From the NCBI RefSeq assembly GCF_020707215.1, contig NZ_JAJFET010000006.1, positions 62,001-126,000 on the forward strand: a DNA stretch of 64,000 nucleotides. The letters run 5' to 3'. The DNA is from Sphingomonas sp. PL-96 (GTDB lineage: Bacteria; Pseudomonadota; Alphaproteobacteria; Sphingomonadales; Sphingomonadaceae). A program made the translations under genes and the position numbers. Each line of letters begins with the position of its first letter. Position 1 is the stretch's first letter. Of this stretch, positions 50,153 to 62,830 are shown one piece after another. Below the pieces are notes generated by a model, which was not told where the DNA came from, did not search any database, and saw nothing but the letters and a program-made list of their open reading frames with translations.

Positions 50153-51199
50153 ATGGCGCGTCGCCCGCAGCGCGTGACGATCAAGCATGTTGCAGCCGAC
50201 GCTGGCGTGTCGCTGCAGACGGTGAGCCGCGTCATCAACAAGGAGCCCAATGTCCGCGCCGAAATGGCGGAGCGGGTGCAGGCGTCGATCGACCGGCTGG
50301 GCTATGTTCCCTCCATCGCCGCGCAGCGGATGGGCGGCTCGCGCTCCTATCTGATCGTGGCACTCAACGATCGCGCGCGCACCATCGCCGACTGGCGCAA
50401 CCGCCAGGGCAGCGACTGGGTCGACCAGATGCTGCTGGGCGGCATGCTGACCTGTGCCGAGCACGGCTATCGCCTGATCGTCGAGCTGGTGGACACGCAC
50501 AGCGACCATATCGAGCGCGAGCTTTCGGCGGCCCTGGCCGCGCTGCAACCCGACGGCGTGATCCTGACGCCGCCGCATTCGCACAACCCGCTGATCACCG
50601 GGCTTCTGGCGGAGCAGAACATCCCCTTCGCGCGCGTCGGATCGCTGGTGGACGGGCCGGGCTTTCGGCTCACCATGGACGACCAGCATGCCGCGGTGCT
50701 CGCGACCGAGCATCTGCTGGAGCTTGGCCATCGCCGCATCGGCCTGATCGCCGGGCCGGGCGAGTATGAGCTGAGCGGCTGGCGCATCCAGGGCTGGCGA
50801 TCGGCAATAAGGGCAGCAGGGCTTGGCGACGACCTGCTCGCCGAGGGGGATTTCGGCTATGACTCCGGCTATACCGCTGCCGAGCAGTTGCTAGGCCGTG
50901 CCGATCCGCCGACCGGCATCATCGCCAGCAGCGAGCAGATGGCGATCGCCACGCTTGCTGCGGCACGCGCCCGCGGGCTGGATGTCCCGCATGACGTGTC
51001 GCTGGTGAGCTTCGACGACACGCCCATCGTGCGCTTCACCCACCCGCCGCTCACCGCCGTGGTGCAGCCGATCGCCGAGGTGACCGCGCGCGCGGTGGAA
51101 CTGCTGATCGCCGCACAGGCCGGGGGCGAGCGCGAGGGCGGACCGGTGGTGGTGCCGGCGCAGCTCACGGTGCGGGGGTCGACCGCGGCGGTGCGGTGA
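50153..51199 (+). CDS. LacI-family transcriptional regulator
   Basis: The 348-residue protein has an N-terminal helix-turn-helix (VTIKHVAADAGVSLQTVSRVIN), a hinge region and a periplasmic-binding-like sensor domain (GYVPSIAAQRMGGSRSYLIV to SFDDTPIVRFTHPPLTAV). It starts seven bases after the halogenase stop and ends the locus. It is the natural candidate for binding the GAACGTTCTCA sites at 43610 and 43690. A Met instead of the usual hinge Leu is seen (AQRMGG). The effector is probably a breakdown sugar. Confidence 0.92.
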   Translation: MARRPQRVTIKHVAADAGVSLQTVSRVINKEPNVRAEMAERVQASIDRLGYVPSIAAQRMGGSRSYLIVALNDRARTIADWRNRQGSDWVDQMLLGGMLTCAEHGYRLIVELVDTHSDHIERELSAALAALQPDGVILTPPHSHNPLITGLLAEQNIPFARVGSLVDGPGFRLTMDDQHAAVLATEHLLELGHRRIGLIAGPGEYELSGWRIQGWRSAIRAAGLGDDLLAEGDFGYDSGYTAAEQLLGRADPPTGIIASSEQMAIATLAAARARGLDVPHDVSLVSFDDTPIVRFTHPPLTAVVQPIAEVTARAVELLIAAQAGGEREGGPVVVPAQLTVRGSTAAVR

Positions 51200-51250
51200 G
51201 TCCGGAGCTTAGCTACCGCCACCATCCACCGTTCGTGCCGAGTAGAGACC

Positions 51251-51355
51251 GAGTAGCTGCGGCAGCAGCGTATCGAGGGCTCGTGTCGAGGTACCGCCCC
51301 GCTTCCAACCCTCCCTCGATACGCCCTCTCGATACGCGGCTGGCGCCGCTACTCG
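51251..51355. repeat. Nested intergenic inverted repeat
   Basis: The perfect 12-mer arms GCGTATCGAGGG (51268-51279) and CCCTCGATACGC (51313-51324) are nested in outer arms GAGTAGCtGCGGC (from 51251) and GCCGCTACTC (to 51355). A third TCGATACGC unit lies at 51329-51337. It lies between convergent lacI and putA and may act as a terminator or REP-like element. Confidence 0.6.
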
Positions 51356-51428
51356 ATGGCTACTCGGGATAAACGGGATGGAACGGAGGGGAGCGGTGGA
51401 AGAGGGGGCAGCGCACTCCTCCAAGCCC

Positions 51429-54400
51429 TCACAAGTTCAGCAGTGCCGGGTCGCCACCTTGCGCCGTGATGTTCACCGACACCGCGCGCTCGGTCGCATA
51501 GCGCAGCAGCGCATGCGGCCCGCCCGCCTTAGGGCCGGTGCCCGACAGTCCCTCGCCGCCGAACGGCTGTACGCCCACGACCGCGCCGATGATCGAGCGG
51601 TTCACATAGACATTGCCCGCCGGCACCAGGTCGCGGACCTGCTCGGCAAAGCGCTCGATGCGGCTGTGGATGCCGAGCGTCAGCGCATAGCCAGTGGCGG
51701 CGAGCTGGCGGCCAATGCTCTCCAGCTCGTCGGCGCGATAGCGGTAGATGTGCAGGATCGGGCCGAACACTTCCTTGCTCAGGAAGTCAGCACGCGGCAC
51801 CTCGGCCAGGATCGGCGCAAAGAAATTGCCGCGGCTGCCCCAGGTACCCGGATCGACGCGCTTGAGGATGGTCGCCTCGCGCGCCAGGCGGGCGGCGTGT
51901 TCCTCGAGCATCGCCTGGGCATCGGCGTCGATCACCGGGCCGACGTCGGTCGCGGCATCGGCAGGGTCACCGACCACCAGCGTGTCGACCGCGCCGACCA
52001 GCGTCGCGATCAGCTCGTCCGCCGATTCCTCGGGCACGAACAACAGCCGCAGCGCCGAGCAGCGCTGACCCGCCGAACCAAGCGCGGAGACGACGACGTC
52101 GTCCACCACCTGTTCCTTGAGCGCGGTCGTGTCGACGAACATCGCGTTCAGACCTCCGGTCTCTGCAATGAAGGGCAGGATCGCGCCGGGCCGGTTCGCC
52201 AGCTGGCGGTTGATCGCCCAGGCGGTGTCGGTGCCGCCCGTGAAGGCGACGCCGTGCACCAGCGGGTGGCCGACCAACGCCGCGCCCACGGTCGCGCCGT
52301 CGCCCGGCAGCAGCGCGAGCAGGTTCGGGTCGAGCCCGGCACGGTGGAACAGCCGCACCGCTTCCGCCGCCACCAGGGGCGTCTGTTCGGCAGGCTTGGC
52401 GAGCACCGCATTGCCCGCCGCCAGCGCAGCGGCGATCTGGCCGGTGAAGATCGCCAGCGGGAAGTTCCACGGGCTGATGCACACAAAGGTGCCGCGCCCG
52501 CGCAGTTCCAGGTGGTTGGTTTCGCCGACCGGCCCGGTGAGCGGCTGGAGCCCGGAGAACTGCTTTTCGGCGAGATGCGCATAATAGCGGCAGAAATCGA
52601 CCGCCTCGCGCACCTCGGCGACGCCGTCGTTGAGCGTCTTGCCCGCCTCGCGCGACAGCAGCGCCACAAAGCGATCCATCTCGGCTTCCAGCGCGTCGCC
52701 CATCGCGCGCAGCACCGTGGCGCGGCCGGCGCCGCCCAGCCGGTCCCATGCCGGCTGGGCCGCGCGCGCGGTGCGCGCGGCGAGATCGATGTCGCCTTGC
52801 GCGGTTTCGCTCACCGCGCCGATCAATCGGCTGCGGTCGACCGGGCTGGTCACTGGCTGCGGCCCCTTGCCTGCGAGCAGGCGGCCGCCGACGATCGGCC
52901 CCGCCGAGATCGTGTCGGCAGCGCCCAGCTCGGCGGCGTGGCGCGCGTTCGCGCGTTCGCTGTCACGGCTATAATCGCGGCCCAGCGGGTTGCGGCGGGT
53001 GGCGCCGTACAGGTCGCCCGGCACCGGCAGCCGCGGGTGGCGGCCCGGCTGCGCCTGCACCGCGGCGATCGGATCGCCCACCACCGTCTCCGCCGGTACC
53101 CGTTCGTCGAGCAGCGCGTGAACGAAGCTGGTGTTGGCGCCGTTCTCCAGCAGCCGGCGAACCAGATAGGGCAGCAGTTCCTCATGCCCGCCCACCGGCG
53201 CATAGGCGCGCAGCGTGAAGCGGTCGCCCGCCGAACGGTACAGCGCCTCGCCCATGCCGTGCAGCCGCTGGTGCTCGATCCGCACGCCCGCCCGATCGGC
53301 CATGCGCCGGACTGCCGCCAGCGTATGGGCATTGTGGGTCGCGAACTGTGGATAGAGGCTGGGCGCGGCGCGGATCAGCTGCTCGGCGCAAACGAGATAG
53401 GAAAGGTCGGTCGCCGGCTTGGTGGTGAACACCGGATAGTCTGGCCGGCCGCCCACCTGGGAACGCTTGACCTCGCTATCCCAATAGGCGCCCTTGACCA
53501 GCCGCACCATGATGCGCCGCCCGCTTGCCTGCGCCAGCGCCTCCAGCCCGGCGATCACCGCCCGGCCGCGCTTCTGATACGCCTGCACGACGACGCCAAG
53601 GCCAGTCCAATCGCCCAGCGCCGGTTCGCGCACCAGCCGCTCGACGAGCTTCAGCGACAGCACCAGCCGCTCCGACTCTTCGGCGTCGATCGCGAGATTG
53701 AGGTCGTGGCGGGCGGCGATCGCCGCCAGCCGCACCACGCGCGGGTACAACTCCTCCCAGACGCGCGCTCCCTGTACCGCCTCATAGCGTGGGCACAGCG
53801 CCGACAGCTTGACCGAGACGCCATGCCCGTCCTCGGGCGACAGTCCGGCGCCGCGGGCGCGGCCGACCGCCTCGATCGCATCAGCATAGATGCGCTCGTA
53901 GCGTTCGGCGTCCTCTGCCGTGCGGGCACCTTCGCCCAGCATGTCGAACGAGCAGAGATAGCCCTCGCGCTTTGCCCGGCTGAGCGCACCTTCGATCGTG
54001 CGGCCGAGTACGAACTGCTCGCCCATCATCTTGACCGCAGCGCCCACCGCCTGGCGGATCACCGGCTCGCCCACGCGGGCAGCCAGGCGCTTGGCCCAGC
54101 CCGACAAGTCGGTGCGCGCTTCCTCGTCCACGTCGATCAGCTTGCCGGTCAGCATCAGCCCCCAGGTGGAGGCGTTGACGAACAGGCTGTCGGAGCCGCC
54201 CAGGTGGCTCGCCCAGTCGGCGGATCCGATCTTTTCGGCGATCAGCCGGTCGCGCGTCTCCGCATCCGGGGTCCGCAGCAGCGCCTCGGCCAGGCACATC
54301 AGCGCCAGCCCTTCCTTGGTGCCGAGCGAGAATTCCTGCAGGAAGCTCTCGACCACGCCCTGCTTGCGGGTCGAGGCGCGCGCCGCCTTCACCAGCGCGA

Positions 54401-54530
54401 CCGCGTCGTCGCCGATCACCCGGCGCTCCTCCAGCGACAGCGGCACCGCGCGCAGCAGCTCGGCAACCGTTTCCTCCTCATCCTGGTACTGAAGGGCGTC
54501 GAGGTGGTTCCAGTCGAACGAACGAAGCAT
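51429..54530 (-). CDS. putA: Bifunctional proline dehydrogenase / glutamate-semialdehyde dehydrogenase
   Basis: The 1033-residue PutA has a FAD-dependent proline dehydrogenase barrel (about 60-450; RLVKGAYWDSEVKRSQ, YAPVGGHEELLPYLVRRLL). A NAD-dependent aldehyde dehydrogenase follows (about 500-1000; VCISPWNFPLAIFTGQIAAA) with catalytic Cys824 in GQRCSALR. It converts proline to glutamate with substrate channelling. The N-terminus lacks the ribbon-helix-helix DNA-binding domain of E. coli PutA, so it is a short, non-regulatory type. Regulation is probably by the divergent Lrp-type gene. Confidence 0.96.
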   Translation of the reverse strand: MLRSFDWNHLDALQYQDEEETVAELLRAVPLSLEERRVIGDDAVALVKAARASTRKQGVVESFLQEFSLGTKEGLALMCLAEALLRTPDAETRDRLIAEKIGSADWASHLGGSDSLFVNASTWGLMLTGKLIDVDEEARTDLSGWAKRLAARVGEPVIRQAVGAAVKMMGEQFVLGRTIEGALSRAKREGYLCSFDMLGEGARTAEDAERYERIYADAIEAVGRARGAGLSPEDGHGVSVKLSALCPRYEAVQGARVWEELYPRVVRLAAIAARHDLNLAIDAEESERLVLSLKLVERLVREPALGDWTGLGVVVQAYQKRGRAVIAGLEALAQASGRRIMVRLVKGAYWDSEVKRSQVGGRPDYPVFTTKPATDLSYLVCAEQLIRAAPSLYPQFATHNAHTLAAVRRMADRAGVRIEHQRLHGMGEALYRSAGDRFTLRAYAPVGGHEELLPYLVRRLLENGANTSFVHALLDERVPAETVVGDPIAAVQAQPGRHPRLPVPGDLYGATRRNPLGRDYSRDSERANARHAAELGAADTISAGPIVGGRLLAGKGPQPVTSPVDRSRLIGAVSETAQGDIDLAARTARAAQPAWDRLGGAGRATVLRAMGDALEAEMDRFVALLSREAGKTLNDGVAEVREAVDFCRYYAHLAEKQFSGLQPLTGPVGETNHLELRGRGTFVCISPWNFPLAIFTGQIAAALAAGNAVLAKPAEQTPLVAAEAVRLFHRAGLDPNLLALLPGDGATVGAALVGHPLVHGVAFTGGTDTAWAINRQLANRPGAILPFIAETGGLNAMFVDTTALKEQVVDDVVVSALGSAGQRCSALRLLFVPEESADELIATLVGAVDTLVVGDPADAATDVGPVIDADAQAMLEEHAARLAREATILKRVDPGTWGSRGNFFAPILAEVPRADFLSKEVFGPILHIYRYRADELESIGRQLAATGYALTLGIHSRIERFAEQVRDLVPAGNVYVNRSIIGAVVGVQPFGGEGLSGTGPKAGGPHALLRYATERAVSVNITAQGGDPALLNL

Positions 54531-54667
54531 GCGGCACTCCGAAAAACGGGGGAATTTCTTCCAGGTTGCACTGCCAGCTATGCGAATCCCCGGCGATTGT
54601 GCTTTGCATTTCGGGGCCAGGCGCCGAAGCCTCTGGCCCTAATGGGGTTTCGGGCGAAGGATCTTCA

Positions 54668-55120
54668 GTGGACGCAATGGACCGCAAGCTGCTGCGCGTG
54701 CTGCAGGAGGACGGGCGCATCACCAACCAGGCGCTGGCCGAGCGCTGCGCCCTGTCGCCGGCCGCCTGTTTCGACCGGGTCAAGCGGCTGCGCGCGACGG
54801 GCGTCATCACCGGCTACACCGCGCTGCTTGACCCGCGGCAGCTGGACCGCGCGCTAATGATCTTCGTCGAGGTGCTGCTCGACCGCACCACCGACGACGC
54901 GTTCGCAGCCTTTGCCGAGCATGTCCGCCGCGTGCCGGAGGTGCTGGAATGCCACATGGTCGCCGGCGGCTTCGACTATCTGCTCAAGGTGCGAGTGGCC
55001 GACATGGCCGCCTATCGCGCCTTCCTGGGCGACACGCTGGTGGCGATGCCCGGCATCCGCGAAACGCGGACCTATGCAGTGCTGGAGGAGGTAAAGGCGA
55101 CCACGCGGCTGCCGTTGTAG
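54668..55120 (+). CDS. Lrp/AsnC-family regulator, probably of putA
   Basis: The 150-residue protein has an N-terminal helix-turn-helix (MDRKLLRVLQEDGRITNQAL, SPAACFDRVKRLRATGVI) and a C-terminal RAM ligand domain (VPEVLECHMVAGGFDYLLKV). GTG 54668 is preferred as the start because AAGGA lies six bases upstream and the DxxDRKLL N-terminus is standard; ATG 54677 is an alternative. It is divergent from putA, with 137 bases between them. In related bacteria the equivalent PutR activates putA with proline. Confidence 0.9.
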   Translation: MDAMDRKLLRVLQEDGRITNQALAERCALSPAACFDRVKRLRATGVITGYTALLDPRQLDRALMIFVEVLLDRTTDDAFAAFAEHVRRVPEVLECHMVAGGFDYLLKVRVADMAAYRAFLGDTLVAMPGIRETRTYAVLEEVKATTRLPL

Positions 55121-55145
55121 GGGAGGGTGCGTCCGCAGGAGCGGT

Positions 55146-56582
55146 TTACCCCAGCAACTCCCGATACAGGGCCGCATAGCGCGCGCCGCTGTTCCCCCAG
55201 GAAAAGTCCGCCGCCATGCCGCGGCGCTGCATCTGCCGCCACCGCGCCGCATCCCGGTACAGCGCCACCGCCCGCGCGATCGCGTTGCGCAAGGCATCCG
55301 GGTTTACGCCGTCGAACTGTACCCCCGTTGCCACGCCGGCATCCAGCGCCGCCAAATTGGCGTCGATCACCGTGTCCGCCAGTCCCCCGGTGCGCGCCAC
55401 CACCGGCACGCAGCCATAGGCCAGGCCATAGAGCTGGGTTAGGCCGCACGGCTCGAACCGCGACGGAATCAGGATCGCGTCGGCGCCACCCTGCAGCAGG
55501 TGCGACAAGGGCTCGTCATAGCCGATCTCCACGCCGATCCGGCCGGGGTGGCGCGCAGCCGCGTCGCGGAACGCCTGCTCCAGCCCGGCATCGCCCGAGC
55601 CCAGCATCGCCAGGCGGCCGCCCATCGCCACCAGCTCGTCGAGCAGGCCGGCGAGCACGTCCATGCCCTTCTGCCAGGTCAGCCGGCTGACGACGGTGAA
55701 GATCGGGCCATCGCCGGTCAGGCCGAACCGCGCTTCCACCGCTCGCGTGTTTGCGCGGCGGGCATCCAGGCTGTTGGCGCTGTAGCGCGCGGCGAGCAGC
55801 GGATCGGTCGCCGGGTTCCACACGGCAGGGTCGATGCCGTTGAGGATGCCGGTGACCTGGCTACCTCGCGACGCGATCAGTCCCTCCAGCCCCATGCCGA
55901 ACTCCGGGCGGCGGATTTCCTGCGCATAGGTCGGGCTGACGGTGGTGATCGCGTCGGCCGCCCACAGCCCGGCCTTCAGCAGGCCGACTGCGCCATAATA
56001 TTCGACGCCCTCGATGCCCCAGGCGTGTGGCGGCAGCTCAAGCGCTGGAAACACCCCCGCATCGAAGCTGCCCTGGAAAGCCATGTTGTGGATCGTCGCC
56101 ACGCTCCTCACGCCCTGCGCCCCGCCGGCAAAGCGCAGATAGGCCGGGGCGAGGCCCGCCTGCCAGTCATGAGCGTGGAGCAGGTCGAACCGCCGCTCGC
56201 CGACCGAGCCGGCAGCCACCTCTGCGGCCGCCTTGGAGAACGCGGCGAAGCGGCGCCAATTGTCGTCCCAGTCGCGACCCTGCGCATCACCATAGGGTCC
56301 ACCCTCGCGCGCAAACAGCGCGGGCGCATCCAGCACCAGCAGCGGGTGGTCGCCCAGTGTCCCGGCAAGCAGCCGCGCCTCGATCCCCAGCAGTGACGGC
56401 CAGTGCTGGACCACGTCGGCGTCGCCGACATGCGCCAGTACCTTGGGATAGCCCGGCAGCAGCGTGGTCGTGGCCACGCCATGCGGCGCCAGCGCATCCG
56501 GAAGCGCGCCGACCACATCGGCGAGCCCGCCGGTCTTGACCAGCGGATAGGCCTCGGACGCGACCGACAGCGCGTGTATCAT
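55146..56582 (-). CDS. glgA: Glycogen synthase
   Basis: The 478-residue GT5 enzyme has the N-terminal ADP-glucose-binding Lys16 ([13 protein letters not shown]), HAHDWQAGL and SRLTWQKG. The C-terminal [14 protein letters not shown] contains the conserved Glu and Cys near the active site. It elongates alpha-1,4-glucan. The ATG overlaps the glgC stop (ATGA). It is last of the operon, convergent with the Lrp-type gene. Confidence 0.96.
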   Translation of the reverse strand: MIHALSVASEAYPLVKTGGLADVVGALPDALAPHGVATTTLLPGYPKVLAHVGDADVVQHWPSLLGIEARLLAGTLGDHPLLVLDAPALFAREGGPYGDAQGRDWDDNWRRFAAFSKAAAEVAAGSVGERRFDLLHAHDWQAGLAPAYLRFAGGAQGVRSVATIHNMAFQGSFDAGVFPALELPPHAWGIEGVEYYGAVGLLKAGLWAADAITTVSPTYAQEIRRPEFGMGLEGLIASRGSQVTGILNGIDPAVWNPATDPLLAARYSANSLDARRANTRAVEARFGLTGDGPIFTVVSRLTWQKGMDVLAGLLDELVAMGGRLAMLGSGDAGLEQAFRDAAARHPGRIGVEIGYDEPLSHLLQGGADAILIPSRFEPCGLTQLYGLAYGCVPVVARTGGLADTVIDANLAALDAGVATGVQFDGVNPDALRNAIARAVALYRDAARWRQMQRRGMAADFSWGNSGARYAALYRELLG

Positions 56583-57838
56583 GCCAGCCGGTCGATCATC
56601 GGCTGGGTGATCAGGCACACGCCATTTTCGGTACGGCGAAAGCGGCGGGCATCGAGCTCCGGATCCTCGCCCACCACCAGCCCGTCGGGAATGTGCACCC
56701 CGGCGTCGACCACCACCTTCGTCAGCCGCGCATTGCGGGCGATCTTGCAGCGCGGCAGCACGACCGCCTGGTCGAGCGTCGCGAAGCTATGCGTGCGCAC
56801 GCCGGTGAAGATCAGGCTGTTGCGGATCGACGTGCCCGAGATGATGCAGTCGCCCGAGATCAGCGAGCTGATCGCCTCGCCACGGCGTCCCTCCTCGTCA
56901 TGGACGAACTTGGCCGGCGGGGTGACTTCCGAATAGGTCCACAAGGGCCAGCTATGGTCGTAGAGGTCGAGCTTGGGGACCACGTCGGTCAGGTCGATAT
57001 TGGCTTCCCAATAGGCGTCGACGGTGCCGACGTCGCGCCAATACGCCTCGCGCTCCTCGGGCGCGCGGACGCAGGAATCGGAGAAGCGGTGCGCCACCGC
57101 ACGGCCGTGCTTCACCAGATAGGGGATGATGTCTTTGCCGAAATCGCGTGCCGAATTGGGGTCCGCCGCGTCGCGGCGAAGCTCGTCGAACAGCAGCGCG
57201 GTGTTGAACACATAGATGCCCATCGATGCCAGCGCGACATCGGGCCGGCCCGGCATGGCTGGCGGATCGGCGGGCTTTTCGACAAAGGCGGTGATGCGGT
57301 CCTGCTCGTCGACCGCCATGACGCCGAAGCCGGTCGCCTCCATCCGCGGCACTTCCATGCACGCGACCGTCACGTCCGCGCCGGACTGGCAATGCTGCTG
57401 GAGCATCAGCTCATAGTCCATCTTGTAGATATGGTCGCCCGCCAGGATGACCATGTACTTGGGCGCGTAGCTTTCGATGATGTCGATGTTCTGGAAGACG
57501 GCGTCTGCGGTACCTTCGTACCACTGGAACTCGCTGATGCGCTGCGAGGCGGGGAGGATGTCGAAGCCTTCGTTGCGCTCGCGCCGCAGGAAGTTCCAGC
57601 CGCCCTGCAGGTGGCGGATCAGCGAATGCGCCTTGTACTGGGTGGCGACGCCGATGCGGCGGATGCCCGAGTTGATCGCGTTGGACAGGGCAAAGTCGAT
57701 GATGCGCGACTTGCCGCCGAAATAGACCGCGGGCTTGGCGCGCACGTCGGTCAGCTCCGCCAACCGGCTGCCGCGCCCGCCCGCCAGCACATAGGCCATG
57801 GCCTCGCGTGCCAGCGGCTGCCCGCGCCTCTCGATCAT
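56579..57838 (-). CDS. glgC: Glucose-1-phosphate adenylyltransferase
   Basis: The 419-residue enzyme has the nucleotidyltransferase motif [16 protein letters not shown], the activator-site segment [20 protein letters not shown], the [11 protein letters not shown] loop and a C-terminal left-handed beta-helix ([15 protein letters not shown]). It makes ADP-glucose for glgA, and the two genes overlap by four bases. GGGAGAGAG precedes the ATG. Confidence 0.96.
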   Translation of the reverse strand: MIERRGQPLAREAMAYVLAGGRGSRLAELTDVRAKPAVYFGGKSRIIDFALSNAINSGIRRIGVATQYKAHSLIRHLQGGWNFLRRERNEGFDILPASQRISEFQWYEGTADAVFQNIDIIESYAPKYMVILAGDHIYKMDYELMLQQHCQSGADVTVACMEVPRMEATGFGVMAVDEQDRITAFVEKPADPPAMPGRPDVALASMGIYVFNTALLFDELRRDAADPNSARDFGKDIIPYLVKHGRAVAHRFSDSCVRAPEEREAYWRDVGTVDAYWEANIDLTDVVPKLDLYDHSWPLWTYSEVTPPAKFVHDEEGRRGEAISSLISGDCIISGTSIRNSLIFTGVRTHSFATLDQAVVLPRCKIARNARLTKVVVDAGVHIPDGLVVGEDPELDARRFRRTENGVCLITQPMIDRLA

Positions 57839-57912
57839 CGTCTCTCTCCCGTTCGCATTCTTGGTTATGGTTGCTGAACGCTTAACACCGCGTCCGGGTT
57901 CTTGGGGTCGTG

Positions 57913-60312
<2,400 letters not shown>

Positions 60313-60370
60313 GAATGCGCCGTAACAGGGGGCAGGGAAGGAGCTTGTACCGCGCGATCCCGCCCTGTCA

Positions 60371-62830
60371 TTACGGAATGATAAGGATCGCGATCGGTTG
60401 GTCGCACAGCAGGGCCGCCACGCGGGTTTCCGCCGTCCCCGGCAGGCCGTCAATGGACGTGTCGCCCCACCACTCGGCTGCGGGTGCTGGCGATCCGGTG
60501 CCCGCCGTCGCCGCGGCCGTGCGAAGCGCCACCACGGCCAGCAGCGTCTCCTCGCCTGCCGTGCGGGTGAAGGCGAGAACATGGCCGGCGCGCGCTCCGC
60601 GGACTTCCAGCGCTCGATAGTCGCCGGTGCCGAACAGGCCCGGATGCTGGCGGCGCAGGCCCAGCAGGCGGACGATCAGCGCCAGCTTCTCCGCACCCTG
60701 GCGGGTCGGGTCGGCGAGCAGCTGCGCGCGCAGGGCATAGTCGACCGGGCGGCGATTGTCGGGGTCGACCAGGCTCAGGTCGGCAAGCTCGGTGCCCTGG
60801 TAGCAGTCGGGCACGCCCGGCACCGTGTAGCGCAGCGCCACCTGCGCCAGCGAATTGGCCAGGGCCGGCGCTGCCGCCTTGGCGAGGAAGTCACGAAGAT
60901 CGGCCAGGAAGTCGGCCGAACGCGCAGGATCGAGCAACGCCCGCACCAGCGCCTCGGCTGCGCCCTCATAGGCTTCGTTGGGCGCCTCCCAGGACGAGCG
61001 CAGCTTGGCTTCCCGCAGCGCCTTTTGCTGCCAGGCGATCACGCGCTCGGCAAAGGCGGTGAGCCCGTCCGCATCGTCGATCGCCAGCCCCTCGGGCCAG
61101 GCGCCGAACAGCGTTTGGAACAGCATATAGACGTCGCCCGGCTCCACGCCTTCGGCATGGGGCGCGGCCATCGCGTGCCAGCGCAGCACCGCCTCGCGCC
61201 AGGCGCCGGGCAGTTCGCTCAGCACAGCGAGACGCGCGCGCACATCCTCTCCGCGCTTGTGGTCGTGGGTGGCGGTGGCGAGCATGCCGGCGGGGAAGCG
61301 CTCGGCGCGGCCGACGGCGTCGGCGTGGAACTCGGCGATGCTGGCCGAAAAGCGCGTGGCGTCGAAGCCGACGTCGTTGCGTGAGAGCAGCCGGCCATAG
61401 CGGTAGAAGGCGGTGTCCTCGACCGCCTTGGCCGCGATCGGGGCGGAGAGCTGCTGGAAGCGGCGCACCGCCTCTGCCGCGAGCGTCGCATCGCCGGGGC
61501 CGTTGCCGGCGAGCCATTCGAACACGCGGTCGACCACGGCTTCCTCGCCCGGCGGCACATGGCGCGCGACCCGGGTGCGGGCGATCTCGCGGATTTCGGC
61601 GTCGCTCTCCGGCGCGGCATCGCCGGTGCCATAGGTGCGATAAACCGGAAATACCCACAGCAGCCGCTCGATCGCGCGGCGCAGCATGCCGCCGGTCAGC
61701 CCTTCAGTCGGGGGTGCCGAGGCGGCGAGCGCGACGAACGCTGCGACGCAGCGGCTCAGCTGGCCCTCGAACGCCCAGGCCAGCATGTGACGCCGGGCTT
61801 CCAGCTCCTCGGCCTCGAAATTGGCAGGGCGGCCGCTGATCTCCTCCCACAGCCGGTCGAGCGGCGCCTCGCCTTCGGGCGCGTGGAGCAGGGCGGCGAC
61901 CTCCTCCATGAAATCGTATCCGCTGGTGCCGTCGACACCCCAGTCGGCGGACAGCGGCTCACCCGCGCCCAGGATCTTCTCGATCACCAGATAGGCGGGG
62001 CCGGGCGGCGCGTCGGCGGGGCGGGGGCAGGCGTCGAGGCGTGCACGCAGGGTGCGGCAATAGCCGGCGGGGTCGGTCAGCCCGTCGACATGGTCGACGC
62101 GGACACCGTCGATCAGCCCCTCGGCATAGAGACGCAAGGGAAGCGCGTGGACGGCCTCGAACACCGCGGGATCTTCGATGCGCAGCCCGGCGAGCTCGCT
62201 CACCGTGAAGAAGCGGCGCCAGTTGAGGTCGTCGTTCGACGTGCGCCACGAGGCGAGGCGGTAGTGCTGGCGCTCCAGCAGCGCCCGGATCTCGGCTGCG
62301 TCGGTGGTGGCACCGCCCGCCTGATCCTCGTCGCGCAGGGGGAAGCGGTGCTCGCCATAGGCCGTGACGAAGCGGCGGCCGTCCTCCAACTCGACCGCGA
62401 GCGCGTCCTGTTCCAGCGCCTCCGACAAGGGCGTGCCGAGCACCGGCAGCAGCACCGGCTCGCGCCAGTCGATGTCGAAGAAGCGGGCATAGGCGCTCTG
62501 CTGGCCATGGGCGAGCACGTCCATCCACCAGGCGTTCTCGCCGCCCGCCACGCCCATGTGGTTGGGGACGATGTCGATGATGACACCCATGTCGCGCGTG
62601 CGCAGCGCCATCACCAGGCTGCGGAACGCCTCCTCGCCGCCCAGCTCCGGGTTGATCCGGGTGGGGTCGACCACGTCATAGCCGTGGGTCGAGCCGCTGC
62701 GCGCGGTGGTGATCGGCGAGGCATAGACATGGCTCACCCCCAGCCGCTCGAGATAGGGAACCAGTGCCTCGGCATCGGCGAAGGTGAAGTCGCGGTGGAA
62801 CTGGAAGCGATAGGTGGCGCGGGGGATCAT
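60371..62830 (-). CDS. treY: Maltooligosyl trehalose synthase
   Basis: The 819-residue GH13 enzyme has motifs YRFQFHRDFTFADAEALVPY and LGVSHVYASPITTARSGSTHGYD specific to TreY, DIVPNHM (conserved region I) and DGVRVDHVDGL (region II with the nucleophile). The C-terminus ends in VPDCYQGTELADLSLVDPDNRRPVD-type sequence. It turns the reducing end of maltodextrins into a trehalose unit; TreZ would release trehalose. Its ATG overlaps the malQ stop (ATGA). treZ is not in the window but may lie upstream. Confidence 0.95.
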   Translation of the reverse strand: MIPRATYRFQFHRDFTFADAEALVPYLERLGVSHVYASPITTARSGSTHGYDVVDPTRINPELGGEEAFRSLVMALRTRDMGVIIDIVPNHMGVAGGENAWWMDVLAHGQQSAYARFFDIDWREPVLLPVLGTPLSEALEQDALAVELEDGRRFVTAYGEHRFPLRDEDQAGGATTDAAEIRALLERQHYRLASWRTSNDDLNWRRFFTVSELAGLRIEDPAVFEAVHALPLRLYAEGLIDGVRVDHVDGLTDPAGYCRTLRARLDACPRPADAPPGPAYLVIEKILGAGEPLSADWGVDGTSGYDFMEEVAALLHAPEGEAPLDRLWEEISGRPANFEAEELEARRHMLAWAFEGQLSRCVAAFVALAASAPPTEGLTGGMLRRAIERLLWVFPVYRTYGTGDAAPESDAEIREIARTRVARHVPPGEEAVVDRVFEWLAGNGPGDATLAAEAVRRFQQLSAPIAAKAVEDTAFYRYGRLLSRNDVGFDATRFSASIAEFHADAVGRAERFPAGMLATATHDHKRGEDVRARLAVLSELPGAWREAVLRWHAMAAPHAEGVEPGDVYMLFQTLFGAWPEGLAIDDADGLTAFAERVIAWQQKALREAKLRSSWEAPNEAYEGAAEALVRALLDPARSADFLADLRDFLAKAAAPALANSLAQVALRYTVPGVPDCYQGTELADLSLVDPDNRRPVDYALRAQLLADPTRQGAEKLALIVRLLGLRRQHPGLFGTGDYRALEVRGARAGHVLAFTRTAGEETLLAVVALRTAAATAGTGSPAPAAEWWGDTSIDGLPGTAETRVAALLCDQPIAILIIP

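Noticed and set aside
51378..54857. A 1159-codon plus-strand open frame over putA
   Set aside because: putA on the minus strand has all PRODH and ALDH motifs; the plus-strand product has no recognisable domain and biased composition.
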